DNA from: an uncultured Collinsella sp.
Lineage (GTDB): Bacteria; Actinomycetota; Coriobacteriia; Coriobacteriales; Coriobacteriaceae
DNA length: 11,142 nt
Direction: 5' to 3'
NCBI GenBank assembly: GCA_958447915.1
Contig: CAUDCB010000057.1
Location: 1 to 11,142, forward strand
Of this stretch, positions 7,622 to 11,142 are shown in pieces. Below the pieces are notes generated by a model. The model was not told where the DNA came from. It did not search any database and saw nothing but the letters and a program-made list of their open reading frames with translations. Numbering within the stretch: position 1 is the stretch's first letter; each line of letters opens with the position of its first letter. Position numbers and translations under genes: made by a program.

Positions 7622-7644
7622 ATATCATTCATAAGGAGTCTTAC

Positions 7645-8475
7645 ATGGGTTGCGAGCACGCACAGGCAGCCGGCGGGCAAACGTCGCCGTCGCAATTTGA
7701 GGAGAATACGCTGTCCGAGGTCAAGCGCGTTATCGCCGTGCTTTCCGGTAAGGGCGGCGTCGGCAAGTCATTCGTCACCGGCGCCATCGCCACGGAGCTT
7801 TCCCGCCACGGTCACAAGGTCGGCGTCCTCGATGCCGATATTACCGGCCCCTCTATCCCTAAGATGTTCGGCATGAGCGGACGTCACGTCCATGCCCTCG
7901 GCAACCTTATGCTGCCCGAAATCTCCGAGCACGGCGTTAAGGTTATGAGCTCTAACCTGCTGCTCCAAAACGAAACCGACCCCGTCCTCTGGCGCGGTCC
8001 GGTTATCGCGGGTGCCATCAGGCAGTTCTGGAGCGAAACCTCATGGGGCCCCATCGACTACCTGCTGGTCGACATGCCTCCGGGAACGGGCGACGTCGCC
8101 CTCACGGTCTTCCAGTCGCTGCCCGTCGATGGCATCGTCATCGTCACGAGCCCGCAGGATCTGGTCTCGATGATCGTCGCCAAGGCGGTCAACATGGCCG
8201 AGAAGATGAACGTCCCCATTCTGGGAATCGTCGAAAACATGAGCTATATCGAGTGCCCCGATTGCGGCAAGAAGATCGAGGTCTTTGGCAAGAGCAAGCT
8301 CCCCGAGGTCGCCGAGCGTTACAACCTCGACATCTTGGGTCAGCTTCCCATCAATCCGTCACTCGCCGAGGCCTGCGATAAGGGCGAGGTTGAGACCGCG
8401 CTGCCCGATGGCATGCTGCCCAAGGCCGTCTCTGCCGTCGAGGCCATCGCCCCGCACGAGACCGCCGAGGCCTAA
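7645..8475 (+). CDS. Mrp/NBP35 (ApbC)-family Fe-S cluster carrier ATPase
   Basis: The product is a 276-residue cytosolic P-loop ATPase of the MinD/Mrp group. The family binds a bridging [4Fe-4S] cluster and passes it to apo-proteins. Visible motifs are the deviant Walker A GKGGVGKS (35-42), DADITGPSIP (64-73), Walker B-like DMPPGTGDVALT (143-154), and the cluster-ligand pair CPDC (C204, C207) after ENMSYIE. The N-terminal DUF59-like domain of some Mrp proteins is absent; instead there is a short tail with one Cys (MGCEH). The ORF is open from 7558, but the ATG at 7645 has AAGGAG 6 nt upstream and the longer version would cover the promoter. The stop codon is followed at once by the GTG of a flavoprotein gene, so the two are probably cotranscribed and translationally coupled. 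The client proteins cannot be read from the sequence. Confidence 0.93.
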   Translation: MGCEHAQAAGGQTSPSQFEENTLSEVKRVIAVLSGKGGVGKSFVTGAIATELSRHGHKVGVLDADITGPSIPKMFGMSGRHVHALGNLMLPEISEHGVKVMSSNLLLQNETDPVLWRGPVIAGAIRQFWSETSWGPIDYLLVDMPPGTGDVALTVFQSLPVDGIVIVTSPQDLVSMIVAKAVNMAEKMNVPILGIVENMSYIECPDCGKKIEVFGKSKLPEVAERYNLDILGQLPINPSLAEACDKGEVETALPDGMLPKAVSAVEAIAPHETAEA

Positions 8476-9747
8476 GTGAACACAAACGCCTCCTATGACG
8501 TCTTGGTAATCGGCGGCGGGGCCTCGGGTCTCGCCGCCGCCATTACGGCCGCACGCGCAGGCAAAAGCGCCTGCATCGTTGAGCGCGATGTTGCCTGCGG
8601 CCTTAAACTCCTTGCGACCGGCAACGGCCGCTGCAACCTTTCCAACGAATCAATTGATTTCCAGCGGTACAACCACCCCGAATTCGTCGAATCCGTCATG
8701 GGTCCCCAGCCTGAGCAAGAGCTCGGCAGTTTCTTCTCCTCGCTGGGCATCATGACGACCTCCGAGGAGGGCCGGCTGTATCCGCGCTCCCTTCGTGCCG
8801 AATCGGTGCGCGATGCGCTTCTCAACGCTTGCAATCGCCTGTGTATCACCTTGGTATGTGGAGCAAACGTTGCCTCGGCATTCAAAGCCCCCGAGGGCTG
8901 GGCACTCCAAATAGACCGTCCCGCGCGAGCACTCAAGGCAAAAAAGCACGACGACCGAAAATCGGAACTCCGCTCGCTTCGGAAGGCGCTCGCCGACATC
9001 CCTCGCAAGATCGAGACGCTGCAGGCAAAGGCCGTAATTATCGCTACGGGCGGCAGCCCTGCCGACATCGCGAAGACGTTCAATCTTTCCCTCACACCGC
9101 AGCGCCCCGTCCTCTGCCCCGTGTCGGCATCGGTCTTCGGCGACCAGACTGCGCTCAAGACGCTGGATGGCCTGCGCGTCCGTGCCCGTTTGACGCTCAC
9201 CAGCAATCACGAGGAGCTCTGGCGCGAAGACGGCGAAGTGCTCTTCCGAACCTTTGGCATCTCGGGCGTTGCCGCCTTTAATCTCTCCCGTCGCGTCCAG
9301 CGTGGCGACACGATTCTGCTCGACGTTTTCCCCGACCTCTCCAAAGACGAGTTGCTCGATATGCTCAACCAGCGAGTTGAGTTGCTCGGCGGCTTTTCGC
9401 CCCGCGACCCCCGCTGGCTCGACGGCATGCTTGCCCCGCAGTTCTCTCACGTTGTCTGCACCGCATTCGAACAGTGCCACCCCGGGTCGTACGACGCCAT
9501 CCATCTGGTCTCAATCCTCAAGCATTTTAAGCTGCTCGTCGAGGGAACGGCAGAGGAGCGTTCGGCCCAGGTCACGCGCGGCGGCGTGCCCATCGAGAGC
9601 CTCTCAGCTCCCAACCTCTGCGTGAGCAACGCGGCAGGCACCCCACTTTACATCTGTGGCGAGGCGCTCGACATCGATGCCGATTGCGGCGGTTTCAACC
9701 TTGCGTGGGCTTGGATCTCGGGTATTCGCGCTGCAAGCAGCCTATAG
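8476..9747 (+). CDS. HI0933/BaiN-like NAD(P)/FAD-dependent oxidoreductase
   Basis: The 423-residue flavoprotein belongs to the HI0933/YhiN family, the same group as clostridial BaiN. Members are FAD proteins whose substrates are mostly unproven. It has a Rossmann FAD-binding start (DVLVIGGGASGLAAAI, 8-23), the family motif GLKLLATGNGRCNLSN (42-57), a second nucleotide-contact strand AVIIATGG (186-193), FGISGVAAFNLSR (260-272), and a C-terminal FAD motif CGEALDIDADCGGFNLAWA (394-412). GTG start: TAA of mrp and GTG are adjacent, with GAGG just upstream as a weak ribosome binding site. Two oddities stand out. There is a Lys/Arg-rich helical insert (about 151-185). The GSTGDGY-type segment that usually follows ATGG is shortened, so this is a divergent member. 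A bile-acid or other specific reductase role should not be assumed. Confidence 0.88.
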   Translation: MNTNASYDVLVIGGGASGLAAAITAARAGKSACIVERDVACGLKLLATGNGRCNLSNESIDFQRYNHPEFVESVMGPQPEQELGSFFSSLGIMTTSEEGRLYPRSLRAESVRDALLNACNRLCITLVCGANVASAFKAPEGWALQIDRPARALKAKKHDDRKSELRSLRKALADIPRKIETLQAKAVIIATGGSPADIAKTFNLSLTPQRPVLCPVSASVFGDQTALKTLDGLRVRARLTLTSNHEELWREDGEVLFRTFGISGVAAFNLSRRVQRGDTILLDVFPDLSKDELLDMLNQRVELLGGFSPRDPRWLDGMLAPQFSHVVCTAFEQCHPGSYDAIHLVSILKHFKLLVEGTAEERSAQVTRGGVPIESLSAPNLCVSNAAGTPLYICGEALDIDADCGGFNLAWAWISGIRAASSL

Positions 9748-9757
9748 CCGCGCAGTC

Positions 9758-9763
9758 TATAAT
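9758..9763 (+). promoter_or_regulatory. TATAAT -10 candidate before the COG2509-type gene
   Basis: A perfect TATAAT lies 64 nt before the next start codon and just after the flavoprotein stop codon. No matching -35 hexamer is evident at 16-18 nt upstream. Start of transcription would be near 9770, ahead of the hairpin at 9777. Confidence 0.4.
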
Positions 9764-9776
9764 CAAAACGCATTCG

Positions 9777-9808
9777 GGCCGTCTGGGACGCCGGGCGGCC
9801 TCTTTCTT
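9777..9808 (+). terminator. Terminator-like hairpin between two flavoprotein genes
   Basis: GGCCGTCT (9777-9784) pairs with GGGCGGCC (9793-9800): 8 pairs, two of them G-T wobbles, loop of 8 nt, followed by TCTTTCTT. This fits a Rho-independent terminator for the mrp-flavoprotein unit. It also lies downstream of a TATAAT, so it may act as an attenuator in the leader of the next gene. Confidence 0.6.
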
Positions 9809-9826
9809 GCATCTAAGGAGACCTCG

Positions 9827-11142
9827 ATGATCGAAATCACCCAAGTCCACGCGTCGCTCGATGAGGCCGGCGATGAAAAATCTTGCCTCATCGTTGGCAA
9901 GCGAGTCGTCAAACGCGTCCTACGTTGCAAAGACTCCGAGATCAAGTCCATCGAGCTCCACCGCAAGTCCATCGATGCCCGCAAAAAACGAGACGTTCAT
10001 TTCATCCTGAGCTTTCGTGTTGAGCTGACGAGCCCAGACATCGAGCAGACAGTGCTCGGCAGCGTGGCCGAGCGCGACCGCTCACGCGTGCGCACGATAG
10101 ACGACAATGAGCCTTCATTCCCCTCCCCCGTTTCCGACGCACCCAAAGAGCGCCCTGTCGTCGTCGGTGCCGGATGCGCTGGCCTTTTCGCCGCCCTGAC
10201 CCTTGCCGAAGCAGGTCTTAAGCCCTTGCTCATCGAGCGCGGCGACCCGGCACTTCGCCGCTCGCAGGCAATCGACCTCTTTCTAAAGGAGCGCATCCTC
10301 GACCCCGAGAGCAATATCCAGTTTGGCCTGGGCGGCGCGGGGACCTTCTCGGACGGCAAGCTCAATACGGGAACCAAAAATCCCGCCCATCGCCTGATTC
10401 TTGAGACCTTCGTCGAAGCGGGCTCACCTCGCGACATCCTGTGGGACGCCAAGCCGCACATTGGCTCCGACATCCTCCCCACCGTCGTCACCAACATTTC
10501 TCAGCGCATCGAGCAGCTCGGTGGAACCGTCCACTATCGAACAAAGCTCGTCAATATTCGAACCGATGGATCTGGCGCCATCACCGGCGTCGATGTCCAA
10601 CCATCCCAAGAAACCGCAGGCGAGACAATCGCCACAAAGCACCTCATTCTCGCCTGCGGCCATTCCGCCCGCGACGTATTCGAGCTTCTCAAAAAACATA
10701 ACGTTGCCCTTGCGCAAAAGACCTTTGCCATGGGTGTGCGCATCGAGCACCCACAGCGCGACATCGACCATGCCCAATATGGCCCTTCGGCGGGGCACCC
10801 GGCACTCGGAGCAGCCCCCTACAAGCTTGTCGCCCATCTCCCCAACGGCCGCAGCGTGTTCTCGTTTTGTATGTGCCCCGGCGGACAGGTTGTCGCGGCT
10901 TCTTCCGAGCAGGGCCATCTGTGCGTCAACGGCGCCAGCCTCAATGCCCGCGACGGGCGCAACGCGAATGCCGCCCTACTCGTTAACGTCACACCTAACG
11001 ACCTTCCCGGCGATGATCCGCTCGCGGGCATTGAGCTCCAGCGCGCCTGCGAGCGAGCCGCCTATCGCCTGGGTGGCTCCAACTGGAACGCGCCGGCACA
11101 GCTCGTCGGAGATTTCCTTACGGGGCGCGCCAGCACGGCGCC
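9827..11142 (+). CDS. COG2509-type NAD(FAD)-utilizing dehydrogenase, 3' end missing
   Basis: The first 438 codons of a family of about 530-550 residues are visible; the C-terminus lies beyond the window. The N-terminal domain (1-105) has the family's KSIDARKK motif (47-54). The FAD-binding Rossmann motif is VVVGAGCAGLFAALTLAEAG (111-130), with Cys where Pro is usual. Next come ESNIQFGLGGAGTFSDGKL (161-179), LILACGHSARDVF (273-285), GVRIEHPQRDID (303-314), FSFCMCPGGQVVAASS (345-360) and a conserved NG-S-NARDGRNANAALL stretch (368-385). These identify uncharacterised flavoproteins annotated as FAD-dependent oxidoreductase or dehydrogenase; the substrate is unknown. ATG at 9827 has AAGGAG 6 nt upstream. 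It is separated from the preceding flavoprotein gene by a terminator-like hairpin, so it is probably its own transcription unit. Confidence 0.92.
   Translation, partial: MIEITQVHASLDEAGDEKSCLIVGKRVVKRVLRCKDSEIKSIELHRKSIDARKKRDVHFILSFRVELTSPDIEQTVLGSVAERDRSRVRTIDDNEPSFPSPVSDAPKERPVVVGAGCAGLFAALTLAEAGLKPLLIERGDPALRRSQAIDLFLKERILDPESNIQFGLGGAGTFSDGKLNTGTKNPAHRLILETFVEAGSPRDILWDAKPHIGSDILPTVVTNISQRIEQLGGTVHYRTKLVNIRTDGSGAITGVDVQPSQETAGETIATKHLILACGHSARDVFELLKKHNVALAQKTFAMGVRIEHPQRDIDHAQYGPSAGHPALGAAPYKLVAHLPNGRSVFSFCMCPGGQVVAASSEQGHLCVNGASLNARDGRNANAALLVNVTPNDLPGDDPLAGIELQRACERAAYRLGGSNWNAPAQLVGDFLTGRASTA

Noticed and set aside
7558..7644. 29-residue N-terminal extension of Mrp from the ATG at 7558
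   Set aside because: It overlaps the predicted promoter and leader hairpin; AAGGAG fits the ATG at 7645.
8650..9504. Minus-strand 284-codon open frame inside the HI0933-like gene
   Set aside because: Antisense shadow; the plus-strand frame has clear FAD motifs on both sides of it.
1..11142. tRNA or rRNA genes, CRISPR arrays, insertion sequences, prophage genes
   Set aside because: I saw no spacer-repeat pattern, transposase motif or tRNA-like fold. Coding density and base use are even across the window, with no sign of a recently acquired island.

Overview
The window looks like chromosome from a GC-rich actinobacterium of the class Coriobacteriia, most likely Collinsella or a close relative. 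This rests on the GC-rich codon use, the strong AAGGAG-type ribosome binding sites, the use of GTG starts, and the style of the proteins (UvrA, UvrC, a Mrp ATPase, COG2509- and HI0933-type flavoproteins). The genus is an inference from my general knowledge; no search was possible.

The left two thirds lie on the minus strand. In transcription order they are uvrA (7383 to 4504), a YbaK/EbsC-type Cys-tRNA(Pro) deacylase gene (4370 to 3870), murJ (3866 to 1563) and uvrC (1556 to beyond position 1, its 3' end missing). A hairpin just after uvrA and a TATACT hexamer before ybaK suggest that ybaK-murJ-uvrC is one tightly packed operon and uvrA a separate unit. ybaK and murJ are 3 nt apart. murJ ends at a TAG that is followed directly, in the same frame, by uvrC GTG codons. 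uvrA carries a good LexA/SOS-box candidate in its upstream region. Two of the three UvrABC nucleotide-excision-repair subunits are therefore here; uvrB is not in the window.

The right third lies on the plus strand and is divergent from uvrA. It holds a Mrp/ApbC-type Fe-S cluster carrier ATPase (7645 to 8475), an HI0933/BaiN-like flavoprotein whose GTG directly follows the mrp stop codon (8476 to 9747), and a COG2509-type FAD-dependent dehydrogenase cut off by the window end (9827 onward). A perfect TATAAT and a terminator-like hairpin lie between the two flavoprotein genes.

Most of the window is conserved housekeeping DNA. The least ordinary part is the roughly 250-residue acidic N-terminal extension of MurJ. 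It holds three copies of an (E/D)TAV(F/Y)L module that resembles the phospho-threonine site of GarA/OdhI, and this suggests Ser/Thr-kinase and FHA-domain control of lipid II flipping. Secondary points are a rearranged cysteine cluster in UvrC, a divergent HI0933-family flavoprotein with a Lys-rich insert, and hairpin-containing leaders on the plus-strand genes.
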